The position numbers were made by a program, and so were the translations under genes. From JAAYTL01 sp031460505 (GTDB lineage: Bacteria; Bacillota; Clostridia; Tissierellales; Tissierellaceae), in contig JAVKTT010000001.1 of NCBI GenBank assembly GCA_031460505.1, forward strand, positions 248,001 through 312,000: DNA of 64,000 nt, in the 5' to 3' direction. The notes under the pieces were generated by a model. It did not search any database, was not told where the DNA came from, and was given only the letters and a program-made list of their open reading frames with translations. Positions 7,969-17,308 of this stretch are shown here, piece by piece (the stretch's first letter is position 1; every line of letters begins with the position of its first letter).

Positions 7969-8568
7969 TTATTTCTTTAATATTGGTGATAATTTTTTAT
8001 ATACTAACAATGTTATTGATGACACTATAGTACCTTTTAAAAGATTAAATGGTACCACTGCATACAGTATCATTGATTTATAGTCTACTACAAGCTTATT
8101 TACTGCTGCTGACATCTCAATTATTTGATCCATTGGCATCAACTTAGCATATAGCGGAAAGACTACAAAGTAATTACTCACGGAAGCAAATATGGTCATA
8201 ACTATTATACCAAAGAAAAGACCGATTATTGCATTTTTGAAGGTTTTATTTCTATGGTAAACAGCTCCTGCTGTATAAACAAACACACTACCTACTAAGA
8301 AATTAGATAGTTCTCCAACTCCACCTGTCATTGAACCTTCTAACATTAGATTCAATAGATTCTTAACTAATTGTACCAATACTCCAGCCATTGGTCCCAT
8401 AGAAAATGATCCAATTAATGCTGGTAAATCTGAAAGGTCAATCTTTAAAAATGGTGGTGCAAACCAAGTAGAGATATCAAAAAGAAATAATACCATTGAT
8501 ATTACTGCTAATATTGAAATCTTGACCATGTTCCTTGTTGTAAATGTTGTTCTGTCTAAAGTGTACAT
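7969..8568 (-). CDS. ribU: Riboflavin ECF transporter S component
   Basis: Substrate-binding membrane subunit of an energy-coupling-factor vitamin transporter; the shared ATPase/EcfT module is not in the window. It has 199 residues and about six membrane helices. PFLKIDLSDLPALIGSFSMG (about residues 39-58) is the RibU family block, followed by GVLVQLVKNLLNLM. An FMN riboswitch with its own terminator lies just upstream, fixing riboflavin/FMN as the substrate class. Transcribed alone from a consensus promoter. Confidence 0.93.
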   Translation of the reverse strand: MYTLDRTTFTTRNMVKISILAVISMVLFLFDISTWFAPPFLKIDLSDLPALIGSFSMGPMAGVLVQLVKNLLNLMLEGSMTGGVGELSNFLVGSVFVYTAGAVYHRNKTFKNAIIGLFFGIIVMTIFASVSNYFVVFPLYAKLMPMDQIIEMSAAVNKLVVDYKSMILYAVVPFNLLKGTIVSSITLLVYKKLSPILKK

Positions 8569-8610
8569 AATTTATCCCTCCTAATTTAATTGCTTCAGGG
8601 ATTAATTTAC

Positions 8611-8647
8611 AAAAAACAATTAAACCCCGAAGAAATCTCCGGGGTTT
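8611..8647 (-). terminator. Expression-platform terminator of the FMN riboswitch
   Basis: AAACCCCG (8622-8629) pairs with CGGGGTTT (8640-8647), followed on the minus strand by AATTGTTTTTT. It lies between the riboswitch aptamer and ribU, so FMN binding would stop transcription here. Confidence 0.85.
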
Positions 8648-8683
8648 TTAAACATCAAAAACATATAGACAAATGTCTATATC

Positions 8684-8793
8684 ATCTTCTTCCATCCAGA
8701 CTATACTGTCGGCCTTGGAATCTAACCAAGTCAACCTTAAAAGGCTCGCGGGCTTTACCGCCGGTGAGGAATTGCACCTCCCCCTGAAGATAT
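8684..8793 (-). ncRNA. FMN riboswitch (RFN element)
   Basis: On the minus strand the element opens with ATCTTCAGGGGGAGGTG and continues with AATTCCTCACCGGCGGT, AAGCCCGCGAGCC and a closing GGATGGAAGAAGAT. These are the conserved RFN blocks in order, with ATCTTC/GAAGAT closing helix P1. It controls ribU, 116 bases downstream, through the terminator at 8611-8647. Confidence 0.95.
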
Positions 8794-8803
8794 ATTCAAC
8801 TTT

Positions 8804-8832
8804 ATTATAAGCCTATACTACTTCATTGTCAA
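8804..8832 (-). promoter_or_regulatory. Perfect consensus promoter of the FMN riboswitch-ribU unit
   Basis: TTGACA (8827-8832), exactly 17 bases, then TATAAT (8804-8809), followed 10 bases later by the riboswitch. The -35 and most of the spacer lie inside the last codons of yibE/F, whose stop is at 8813. Confidence 0.85.
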
Positions 8833-9976
8833 GTGAAAGAATATATGACTTTTCATATAGAAATCCACAAATTATAGATGTGAAAGGAGATACCAATACA
8901 AGCCCTATACACCCTACAAATGTATGAAGTATTTCAGCAGCTATAGTCTTTGTATTTAGTATGTTTAAAAGAGGAGTACCTTGAGCCATATAAACCATCA
9001 TTACAGACAAATAGCTTCCTAAATACGCAAATAAAAGGGTAGTAGTTTGGCTTCCAACTACAGATTTACCAATATTAAATCCAGATAATATTAACTCTTT
9101 TTTTGTTACATTAGGATTATTGTTTACAATTTCATCCAGTGCTGATGAAATATCTACAGCAAGATCTAATATTGCCCCAGAACTTGCAAGGTAGATTCCT
9201 GCTTGAAATATGGCTGTTAAGTCAAGGTTTAGAGCCCCAGAATAAAGTAATGATTCAGACCATGTCATAACTGCACCATGAATACCGAAGTAATTCCCAA
9301 ATATAATTGCCAAAATACAAGTAGCAAAGGAACAAGACACTGAGCTTATAATAGCAGCATATGATTTTTTTGTAAAACCTGAAACCAATAATATAGTTAT
9401 AATAGTTAATGAATTCCCTACTATTAAAGCTATAAGAATAGGATTAAAGCCCTTCAGCATTGCTGGTATTAATATTTTCCATATACTTACAAGTGCAAAA
9501 GCAAAGGATAACAATGTTCTAGCACCCGTAAAACCTGAAAAGAGAATTATTAAAATTCCAAAAACAGCAATAAGGACAATCTCTTTATCTATACGATAGT
9601 GATCTAACATATTAGCAAAATTAATCTCTCCGTTCTCATTAAATCCTATAAGAACCCAACCCTTGTCTCCTTCAACAAATAGCTTATCTTCCGCAAGGCT
9701 ACCTGTAAGCATATTATTTGCCTCTACTATTTCACCTTTATAAGAACCCGTCTCTATTTCTATAGTAACACTTTGGTCACCTTGTTTAAAAAGTCCAGTA
9801 CTTATGACGCTAGAGTTATCTACAGATAATACTTTAGCTTTTACTCCCTCTGTATACATATATTCCTGTTTAGCAAATCCTGTTGGTAATAGTATAAGTA
9901 TTGTTAATATTATAAGTAGGGAAAGGATAAATCCAGCTTCCTTCCTATTAACTCTCTGTAAAATTCCTTTCAACAA
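8813..9976 (-). CDS. YibE/F family membrane protein
   Basis: A 387-residue integral membrane protein of the YibE/F family, whose function is not established. A membrane anchor at about residues 15-33 precedes an extracytoplasmic beta-rich domain (about 35-130), then seven or eight helices containing FSGFTGARTLLSF, the conserved SSGAILDLAVDISSALDEI block (about 263-281) and GFNIGKSVVGSQTTTLLFAY. The TTG start has AAAGGAG upstream. Its 3' end carries the ribU promoter, so the two genes are physically interlocked but not obviously co-regulated. Confidence 0.85.
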   Translation of the reverse strand: MLKGILQRVNRKEAGFILSLLIILTILILLPTGFAKQEYMYTEGVKAKVLSVDNSSVISTGLFKQGDQSVTIEIETGSYKGEIVEANNMLTGSLAEDKLFVEGDKGWVLIGFNENGEINFANMLDHYRIDKEIVLIAVFGILIILFSGFTGARTLLSFAFALVSIWKILIPAMLKGFNPILIALIVGNSLTIITILLVSGFTKKSYAAIISSVSCSFATCILAIIFGNYFGIHGAVMTWSESLLYSGALNLDLTAIFQAGIYLASSGAILDLAVDISSALDEIVNNNPNVTKKELILSGFNIGKSVVGSQTTTLLFAYLGSYLSVMMVYMAQGTPLLNILNTKTIAAEILHTFVGCIGLVLVSPFTSIICGFLYEKSYILSLDNEVV

Positions 9977-9997
9977 TTAAACTCCTTTCATTTAAAA

Positions 9998-10018
9998 AGG
10001 CTGGAATCAATCCAGCCT
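9998..10018 (-). terminator. Terminator of the alkaline phosphatase gene
   Basis: Perfect 8-base arms AGGCTGGA and TCCAGCCT with a five-base loop, followed by TTTTT on the minus strand, 25 bases after the phosphatase stop. Confidence 0.85.
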
Positions 10019-10042
10019 CTTTTCAAATTAATTCTTCAATAA

Positions 10043-11623
10043 TTATTTAAGTTTTGTTGCTTCAACTAATTTTTGATAAACTTCAGTATTATCATATGCA
10101 CCGTTAAATAATTCAGCTTGTACACCTGTTGCATAAACTGGAACCGGAACACCTGTATGGGAATATGAAGTCCAACCTATACCAGCTTTGTTATTTAATA
10201 TATGAGTCATTGTTACTGTAAGTGGAGTGTAACCGCCATATAATCTATAGAATTCATCATCATCTTGTTCTATTCTTTGGCTTGCAATTGTTTCATCAAA
10301 TGCTCTCTTTAATCTAGCTACTTCTTTGTCTGATAGTTCAAGAGACATATATGTGTCATCTCCATATTCTTCTGCATCTACATATTCATTTTTAATACCG
10401 AAGTATTTTCTCATAACTGGAGTTACTTCTTCATAAATTACATCAGGATTTTCTGCTATTATTTCTTCTAATATTTCATCAAATGCTTCATAAGATATTT
10501 TTTGATTTTCTAATATTTCTATTGCTGTATCATAACCTGTCGTAGCTTGACCTATAGTCATACCACCTGTTTCATGGTCACCTGTTACTACTATTAATGT
10601 ATCCATTGGATTTTGTTTAGCAAAGTCTATAGCTACTTGAACAGCATCTTCTAAAGCTAAAACGTCACTGATATTTGCTTTTGCATCGTTAGCATGACCT
10701 GCCCAGTCAACTTTACCTGATTCAACCATCATGAAGAATCCATTTTTATTATCTAAAACATCGATACCTTTTTCAACAAAATCTGCAAGAGTTAGGTCTC
10801 CTTCTTTGTTATCTACTGCATAAGGCATAGCTCCGCCAACAAGTTCAGGAGAAACTGCATATGCTTTACCCGCTTCGTTATTTAAAGCTAATATCTCTTC
10901 TTTTGTCTCAACTACTTTATATCCTTTTTCTCTAAGTACTTCATACGCATCTTTTTGATCATTGTTTTTTCCGAATCTTTGTGATAATGATCCACCACCG
11001 AAATAATCAAATCCTGAATCTGCCATTTGCATAGCTATATCATAATAATTATTTCTTGATGCTGAATGTGCATAGTATGCAGCTGGTGTAGCATGGTTTA
11101 GAGTAACTGTTGATACAATACCTATTTTCATGCCTTTTTCTCTTTTAAGTCTTTCAGCAATAGTTTGTGGTACATCTTCAGAATTTACATTTTCAACTTT
11201 ATTGCCTGATTTATTACCTACTGGTTTTAACCCAATAGTACCGCTCCATGTTTTAAATCCAGATGATAATGCTGTTGCAGTTGACGCTGAGTCTGGTGCA
11301 AATGAAGTTGCATCATGAGTTGTCTGATATCCTACAGCTTCAAAATCTTGGATATTAACTACATCTAATTTCATATTATTGTGTTCATTGTTTCCACCAT
11401 AAATTTGAGCTGCGTTAACTTGAACTGCTGACATACCATCCCCAATAAACATAAATATGTATTTAGGAGCTTTACCGTTTGCTACTGGTTTTTGATCTGA
11501 TGCTGCCTCAACTACTTGTGGTGATATATCACCTTGTGGTAAACCTGCAGCGAATGAAATCATCATTACTAACAACAATAATGATGCTAGCACTCTTTTA
11601 GATGTTAAAAACTTCTTAAACAT
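10043..11623 (-). CDS. phoA: Secreted alkaline phosphatase
   Basis: Zinc/magnesium phosphomonoesterase that releases phosphate from organic esters outside the cell. The protein has 526 residues with a signal peptide (about 1-28, cleavage likely near the alanines at 40). FIGDGMS carries metal ligand Asp62, DSASTATAL carries the nucleophile Ser112, and GKVDWAGHANDA, VTGDHETGGM and SHTGVPVPVYATG supply further metal ligands. Longer than the E. coli enzyme through an insertion at about residues 360-440. GGAGG precedes the ATG. Single gene with a possible Pho box. Confidence 0.93.
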   Translation of the reverse strand: MFKKFLTSKRVLASLLLLVMMISFAAGLPQGDISPQVVEAASDQKPVANGKAPKYIFMFIGDGMSAVQVNAAQIYGGNNEHNNMKLDVVNIQDFEAVGYQTTHDATSFAPDSASTATALSSGFKTWSGTIGLKPVGNKSGNKVENVNSEDVPQTIAERLKREKGMKIGIVSTVTLNHATPAAYYAHSASRNNYYDIAMQMADSGFDYFGGGSLSQRFGKNNDQKDAYEVLREKGYKVVETKEEILALNNEAGKAYAVSPELVGGAMPYAVDNKEGDLTLADFVEKGIDVLDNKNGFFMMVESGKVDWAGHANDAKANISDVLALEDAVQVAIDFAKQNPMDTLIVVTGDHETGGMTIGQATTGYDTAIEILENQKISYEAFDEILEEIIAENPDVIYEEVTPVMRKYFGIKNEYVDAEEYGDDTYMSLELSDKEVARLKRAFDETIASQRIEQDDDEFYRLYGGYTPLTVTMTHILNNKAGIGWTSYSHTGVPVPVYATGVQAELFNGAYDNTEVYQKLVEATKLK

Positions 11624-11664
11624 TTTATACCTCCATTTTTTAACTAGATTTTACTTTCATTAAT

Positions 11665-11696
11665 ACTATAAGACATGAATGTTAAATCTAAATAAA
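11665..11696 (-). promoter_or_regulatory. Candidate Pho-box promoter of the alkaline phosphatase
   Basis: On the minus strand TTTATT and TTAACA are separated by 5 bases (11680-11696). This is the 11-base period of TTWAYA half-sites bound by PhoP in Firmicutes. TATAGT (11665-11670) follows 9 bases later in the -10 position, so the site occupies the -35 region. Confidence 0.45.
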
Positions 11697-11730
11697 ATAG
11701 AAGTAAGGTTTAAGTTAATCTTAAATTTAT

Positions 11731-11766
11731 AAAAAGGTCACTTGAGAAAATCAAGTGACCTTTTTT
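11731..11766. terminator. Bidirectional terminator after the amidohydrolase
   Basis: AAAAAGGTCACTTGA and TCAAGTGACCTTTTTT are perfect arms around GAAAA, with T-tracts in both directions. It lies 20 bases beyond the amidohydrolase stop and just upstream of the phosphatase promoter. Confidence 0.9.
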
Positions 11767-11785
11767 GCGCATTAATACAACTTAT

Positions 11786-12943
11786 TTATCTTCTATATAC
11801 AATTTTACCATCTATGATTGTCATATATGTTTTGAAATCTACGTCTTTTATCGGATTTCCGTCAAACAGTACAATATCAGCATCTTTTCCCACTTCAATA
11901 CTACCTACTCTATCACTTATTCCCACAATTTCTGCTGGATTGATAGTTATAGCCTTTAATGCTTCTATCATAGGTAAGCCTGCTTTATGAGCTAAGCCTG
12001 CACATAATGATAAATGTTCTAGTGGGATAACTGGAGAATCGGTATTTATAGCTATTTTTACCCCAGCCTCATAAAGTACCCTTGGAGTATCAAATGTTTT
12101 ATTCTTTAATTCATATTTAGATCTATCTCCAAATGTAGGACCAACAACTGCAGGTTTAGCTTCTTTGGCTAAATCCTCTGCTATAAGATGTCCATCTGTA
12201 CAATGTTCTAAAGTTATATCTAAATCAAACTCTTTTGCAATTCTTAGAGCTGTGAATATATCGTCTGCTCTATGTGCATGAGCCTTTAGTGGAATTTCTT
12301 TCTTAAGTACTGGAACTAAAGCTTCCATTTTGATATCATAATCAGGTTTTTTTGAATCATCTTGATTGTTTTCCATCTTTTCCATATATGTTTTAGCTTT
12401 ATATAATGTCTCTCTTAACAATGCAGCTGTTGCCATTCTTGTTACTGGAGATTTATGTTGACTATTATATACTCTCTTTGGATTTTCACCAAATGCAACT
12501 TTCATAGCTATAGGATTCTTAATTATCATATCATCAACTCTATGACCATATGTCTTTAAGGCTACAAAAGTACCACCAATTACATTTGCACTTCCAGGTC
12601 CTGTAACAGCTGTAGTTACTCCACCTTGGTATGCTTCTTTAAATGTGATATCCATAGGATTAATACCATCTATACCCCTCAGTTGCGGTGTTACTGGATC
12701 AACCATTTCATTTCCATCACTACCCTCGAATCCGATTGAATCTTCCCACATTCCTAAATGACAATGTGCATCAATAAATCCCGGTGTAATCATCCTACCT
12801 TCAGCATCTATCACTACAACTTCTGAAGGTACTTCTATATCCTTACCTACTGCAGCAATTTTGCCATCCTTGATTAAAATTGAGCCATTTTCTATAACTT
12901 CGTCATTCATAGTATAAATAAGACCATTTTTTATATATAACAT
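11786..12943 (-). CDS. Metal-dependent amidohydrolase (imidazolonepropionase-like)
   Basis: A 385-residue cytoplasmic hydrolase of the amidohydrolase superfamily. The small beta domain is at both ends. The barrel carries FIDAHCHLG (HxH, about residues 57-65), KAHAHRADD and LEHCTDGH (further metal ligands), and INTDSPVIP (the catalytic aspartate, about 300-308). The C-terminal VGSIEVGKDADIVLFDGNP is the family hallmark. The substrate cannot be fixed; many relatives are annotated as dipeptidases, imidazolonepropionases or guanidine-type hydrolases. It is a single gene, preceded by AGGAAGAAA. Confidence 0.85.
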   Translation of the reverse strand: MLYIKNGLIYTMNDEVIENGSILIKDGKIAAVGKDIEVPSEVVVIDAEGRMITPGFIDAHCHLGMWEDSIGFEGSDGNEMVDPVTPQLRGIDGINPMDITFKEAYQGGVTTAVTGPGSANVIGGTFVALKTYGHRVDDMIIKNPIAMKVAFGENPKRVYNSQHKSPVTRMATAALLRETLYKAKTYMEKMENNQDDSKKPDYDIKMEALVPVLKKEIPLKAHAHRADDIFTALRIAKEFDLDITLEHCTDGHLIAEDLAKEAKPAVVGPTFGDRSKYELKNKTFDTPRVLYEAGVKIAINTDSPVIPLEHLSLCAGLAHKAGLPMIEALKAITINPAEIVGISDRVGSIEVGKDADIVLFDGNPIKDVDFKTYMTIIDGKIVYRR

Positions 12944-12999
12944 TTTCTTCCTCCTTATTTCGGTGCTCTAAATTAATTATATCAAGATATTCTTAACTT

Positions 13000-13721
13000 T
13001 CAACTATTTTCAATAGGTAAACAAATAGTAAATATAGTCCCTTTTCCAAGTTCACTTTTTACTTCCACCTTGCCACCACAATCTTCAAACGCTTTTTTAG
13101 CCACCTTAAGACCTAAGCCAGTCCCCTTGTCTCCCTTGGTTGTAAAATTAGCATCAAAAATCTTGTCCAAAATTTCTTCTGGTATCCCTATCCCTGTATC
13201 TATAATTTCCAACACTATATTATCTGATTGATCAAATAAGTTTATTTCAAGAACCCCACCATTTTCCTCCATAGCATCTATTGCATTTATCAATATATTT
13301 AATATGGCTTGACGCATTTTGTACTCATTGCAATAGACTTTATTTAAAGAGTGAAATTTACACTTAATATTATACCTTCATTATCACCTTGTTTACCGAT
13401 TTTATGGCTTATTAAATCGAGACAAGTAAATACTATATTGCTCAGTATTTCATGTCGATAAATATCTACATTATATCCTTTAATAAACTTATAAAATCTA
13501 TCTATCTGTTCTCTACACTCAAGAGCAGCTTCGTTAATAAGGAGCATATTATCATTTACCTCTTTTGGTATATTTTGAAAAGAGGTTAATTGTGCTATAC
13601 CCGATATTGTGGCTAAGGTATTTTTAAAATCGTGAAATATTTCTTCTGATAAGTCTATAACAACATTTATATATTCTTCTGCAGTCATGTTAGCTATAGA
13701 CCTTTTTGGTTCGGAATTCAT
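13000..13721 (-). pseudogene. Sensor histidine kinase broken by a one-base frameshift
   Basis: Two adjacent minus-strand frames together make one kinase. The 5' part (from ATG 13721, stop at 13344-13346) has the phosphoacceptor helix SEEIFHDFKNTLATISGIAQ. The 3' part (13000 to about 13365, in the frame shifted by one base) continues KCKFHSLNKVYCNEYKMRQA and then ILNILINAIDAM (N box), DTGIGIPEE (G1) and GDKGTGLGLKV (G2). A single indel near 13345-13385 explains the break. The start was chosen for AGGGGG 8 bases upstream. There is no sensor domain or membrane segment. It could be a sequencing error rather than a true pseudogene. It follows tex directly. Confidence 0.75.
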
Positions 13722-13739
13722 AAAGTATCGCCCCCTCAT

Positions 13740-15839
13740 TTATATGTCTTTGATTGATAAAGAAATCCTTCCCCTAGTCTTATCTATATCTATGATTTTG
13801 ACATCTACTATATCACCAATCTTCAATACATCACTTGGATGTTTAACGTAACTTTTGGAAATCTGAGATATATGCACTAATCCATCTTCTTTAACCCCTA
13901 TATCTACAAAAGCACCAAAATCTACTACATTACGTACTGTTCCACTTAATATCATATCTACCCTTAAATCATCCATACTTAAAACATCCTGTCTAAGTAT
14001 AGGTTTTGGCATTTCATCCCTTGGATCTCTACCAGGCTTTTCAAGTTCCTTTATTATATCCATCAGTGTGGGTTTACCCACTCCTAATCTTTCTGCCAAC
14101 TCATCTGTATTGATACTCTTGTAATCCATATCGATTAGTTTAGATGCTATGTCGTAGGTCTCAGGATGGACCCCTGTATTATCTAGAGGATTATGTCCCC
14201 CAGGAATTCTTAAAAATCCAGCACATTGTTCATATGTCTTAGGCCCTAGTCCCTTAACCTTAAGTAGTTCTTTTCTACTACTAAATTTACCTTTTTCTTC
14301 TCTAGTACTTACAATATTTCCAGCTACTTTTGTAGATACTCCTGCAACATACTTAAGTAGTGAAGGGCTTGCAGTGTTTAAATCCACCCCTACCCTATTT
14401 ACACTATCCTCTACTACACCTGTTAGAGCTTCATTTAATTTCCCTTGATTTAAGTCATGTTGGTATTGCCCTACTCCTATATGTTTTGGTTCTATCTTAA
14501 CCAATTCCGCCAACGGGTCTTGCAATCTTCTGCCTATAGATATTGCTCCTCTAACTGTAACATCTAAATCCGGAAATTCCTCAATACCAACCTCTGAAGC
14601 TGAATATATTGAAGCTCCAGCTTCACTCACTATAATGTAGGATACTTTCTTATCTATTTCCCTAATAATATCTGCTACTACATGCTCCGTTTCTCTTGAA
14701 GCTGTACCGTTTCCTATGGCTATAATATCTATATCGTAATCATTAATCAATTTTTTAAGTTCTTTCTTTGTTTTCTCAACTTGGTTTTGTGGTTCTGTAG
14801 GATAAACTACTGTATTATCAAGAAATTTTCCCGTTTCATCTATGATTGCAACTTTACATCCTGTTCTAAAACCAGGGTCTATTGCCATAACTGTTTTCCC
14901 TTTTATTGGTGGTTGCATTAACAAAGGTTCAAGGTTCAGTGCAAATATATTAATTGCTTCATCTTCTGCTCTTTCAGTTAGATTGCTTCTAATTTCCCTT
15001 TCTATTGAAGGGTATAATAATCTTTTAAATCCATCTACAATAGCATTTTCCAAGTATGTTATAGTAGCTGCTTTATTGTTTTTAATCTCTTCTTTTTTGA
15101 TTAAGCCTATTAATGATTCTTCATCTATAGATATACTCACTTTAAGCTTTTTATCTCTTTCCCCTCTATTTATAGCTAAGACTCTATGATTTGCGATTGT
15201 TTTAATTGGTTCTTTATATTCATAATACATGTCATAGACTGTACTTTCTTCTTTGTTTACACCCTCTACTTGAATTATACCATTTCTGGTAATGATTTCC
15301 TTTATCTTCCTTCTATGCTCTGCATCATCGGATATAATCTCTGCAATAATGTCCATTGATCCGTTTAATGCATCTTCTAATGTTGATACTCCTTTTTCTT
15401 CATCTATAAATCCTTCTGCAGCACATATAAAACTTTCAGAATCTAATTTTTGTTCTAAAATAATATTTGCAAGACCTTCTAATCCTTTTTCTTTAGCAAT
15501 GGTAGCTCTGGTTCTTCGTTTTTGTTTGTAAGGTCTATATAAATCTTCTACACGCTGAAGAGTTGTCGAACTCAAGATATCTGACTTTAGTTCTTCTGTA
15601 AGTTTTCCTTGCTCATCAATTAGCCTTATTACTTCTTCTTTCCTGTTTTCTAAATTTCTTAGGTAATTTAGCCTATTTGACAAATCTCTAATGGTTTTGT
15701 CTTCCATTTCCCCTGTTAGTTCCTTACGATATCTTGCTATAAATGGTATTGTATTACCTTCATCCAATAGTTCTACAACATTATTTATATGTTTTTCTTT
15801 AATATTAAACTCTTCTACTAAGCTTTTTATTATATCCAT
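13740..15839 (-). CDS. tex: Tex family S1 RNA-binding transcription accessory protein
   Basis: Nucleic-acid-binding protein of 699 residues linked to transcription and stress or toxin expression. Order: helical N-terminal region (VEEFNIKEKHINNVVELLD), YqgF/RNase H-like domain with AIDPGFRTGCKVAIIDETG (about residues 321-339), helix-hairpin-helix segments (KVKGLGPKTYEQCAGFLRI), and a C-terminal S1 domain (GTVRNVVDFGAFVDIGVKED, then GLVHISQIS). AGGGG precedes the ATG. The stop is immediately followed by the broken kinase. Confidence 0.95.
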   Translation of the reverse strand: MDIIKSLVEEFNIKEKHINNVVELLDEGNTIPFIARYRKELTGEMEDKTIRDLSNRLNYLRNLENRKEEVIRLIDEQGKLTEELKSDILSSTTLQRVEDLYRPYKQKRRTRATIAKEKGLEGLANIILEQKLDSESFICAAEGFIDEEKGVSTLEDALNGSMDIIAEIISDDAEHRRKIKEIITRNGIIQVEGVNKEESTVYDMYYEYKEPIKTIANHRVLAINRGERDKKLKVSISIDEESLIGLIKKEEIKNNKAATITYLENAIVDGFKRLLYPSIEREIRSNLTERAEDEAINIFALNLEPLLMQPPIKGKTVMAIDPGFRTGCKVAIIDETGKFLDNTVVYPTEPQNQVEKTKKELKKLINDYDIDIIAIGNGTASRETEHVVADIIREIDKKVSYIIVSEAGASIYSASEVGIEEFPDLDVTVRGAISIGRRLQDPLAELVKIEPKHIGVGQYQHDLNQGKLNEALTGVVEDSVNRVGVDLNTASPSLLKYVAGVSTKVAGNIVSTREEKGKFSSRKELLKVKGLGPKTYEQCAGFLRIPGGHNPLDNTGVHPETYDIASKLIDMDYKSINTDELAERLGVGKPTLMDIIKELEKPGRDPRDEMPKPILRQDVLSMDDLRVDMILSGTVRNVVDFGAFVDIGVKEDGLVHISQISKSYVKHPSDVLKIGDIVDVKIIDIDKTRGRISLSIKDI

Positions 15840-15926
15840 ACTTTACCCCTCTCCTTTACTTACTTTACCTATTCTATATTTTTTAAAAAATTCCTTCTTT
15901 TTCTGGAATGAATTTGAAACATTATT

Positions 15927-15968
15927 AAAAAAAACAACAAACCCTATTAGTTAAGGGCTTGTTGTTTT
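15927..15968 (-). terminator. prfB terminator overlapping its last codons
   Basis: AAAACAACAAACCC (15931-15944) pairs with GGGCTTGTTGTTTT (15955-15968) with one mismatch, and a T-tract follows on the minus strand. The right arm encodes the last residues of RF2; the stop codon (15947-15949) is in the loop. Confidence 0.8.
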
Positions 15969-17054
15969 AAATATTCATCTATAAAATAATCTAAATCTCC
16001 ATCCATAACCCTATAAACATCTCCGACTTCTGCATTAGTTCTATGATCTTTAACCATACTATATGGATGAAATACATAAGATCTAATCTGAGAACCCCAA
16101 CCAATTTGTGAATAGTTACCTTGTAAGTCCTCTATCTTTTCCTTCTTCTCTTCTTCTTTTAGTTGTATTAATTTTGCCTTTAACATATTCATTGCAGTTA
16201 ATTTATTGCTATGTTGTGACCTTTCAGATTGACATTGAACTACAATTCCAGTTGGTATATGAGTGATTCTAATTGCCGAATCAGTTGTATTGACGTGCTG
16301 TCCACCTGCTCCTGAGGATCTATAGGTATCTATCTTTAAATCCTTCTCATTTATTTCTATATTTGTATTTTCGTCTAATTCGGGAAATATATCTACACTA
16401 GCAAATGATGTATGTCTCTTTCCAGATGCATCAAAAGGTGATATCCTTACTAGTCTATGGACACCTTTTTCACATTTCAAATATCCATACGCATTATATC
16501 CTTTCACAGCTATGGTTACAGACTTGATGCCACCTTCAGTATCTGATTGCATATCCATTACAACTACTTCATGTCCTTTGCTATCAGACCATCTTCTATA
16601 CATCCTTAAAAGCATTTCAGCCCAATCTTGAGCCTCTAGGCCTCCTGCTCCTGAATGTATAGAAAGAATCGCATTATTTTTATCATATTCACCACTTAAT
16701 AATGTAGATAATTTATATTTATCTGCTTCTTTAGCTAATTTTTCTATTTGATCGGCAACATTCTTGTATTCGTCAAAGGATTCTTCTTCCTGAACTAATT
16801 CAAGCATAATCTCTGTTTCTTCTATTTGATTCATCAATTCTTCATATCGTTCTACTTCATTTTTCAATTGTTTGATTTCCTGCATAATTTTTTGGGCTGA
16901 ATCTATATTATCCCAAAAGTTAGGATTATATGTGAGTTTTTCCTTCTCTTCTATTTGATTCTTCATAGAATCCAAGTCAAAGTGAAACACCCAATTCTAT
17001 AACAGTTTCTTTTATTTCCTTTAATTTTTCTTTATCTAAGAATAACTCCTGCAT
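15947..17054 (-). CDS. prfB: Peptide chain release factor 2, with programmed +1 frameshift
   Basis: Releases peptides at UGA/UAA codons. Reading starts at ATG 17054 and runs 25 codons to CTT TGA C (16982-16976). A +1 slip at CTT skips the T at 16979 and enters the long frame to 15947, giving 368 residues, the normal family length. The long frame has SPF in VRISPFD (stop-codon recognition) and GAGGQHVN (the hydrolysis motif). The internal UGA is the classic RF2 autoregulation signal. A conceptual translation without the slip loses the N-terminal 25 residues. Confidence 0.95.
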
Positions 17055-17157
17055 TATTTCACGACCTTTCTTCCTTCTACCTCTATAAATAAATTATAAA
17101 AATAAGTCACGACTCTTGAAAATTTAATAGAAGTATCCACTAAATAAAAAATTTGAA

Positions 17158-17245
17158 AGAGCCGCACTGTTTGAGGCTTGCCGAGTTTGCAACCTTGATT
17201 TACTCCGTAGGAGTTAAATTTGGGAGTGCCCCGGGGTACGGCTCT
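17158..17245. other. Long structured palindromic element between secA and prfB
   Basis: AGAGCCG (17158-17164) pairs with CGGCTCT (17239-17245), closing an 88-base unit with T-tracts outward on both strands. Inside are ACTCC-GTA-GGAGT (17202-17212), CCCCGGGG (17230-17237) and the motif CTGTTTGAGGCTTGCCGAGT. The 11-mer AAATTTGAAAG occurs at 17149-17159 and again at 17273-17283, flanking it. It could serve as the secA terminator, but it is far larger and more complex than the others in this window. GC content is clearly above the surroundings. Confidence 0.5.
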
Positions 17246-17308
17246 AATTTTTTATGTGTGGTCATACTTCTTAAATTTGAAAGCGGAGTAGCGTTTTTTA
17301 TAATTTAT

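Noticed and set aside
13344..13346. Programmed frameshift in the histidine kinase
   Set aside because: No slippery heptamer, stimulatory stem or internal Shine-Dalgarno site is seen around the break; mutation or sequencing error is simpler.
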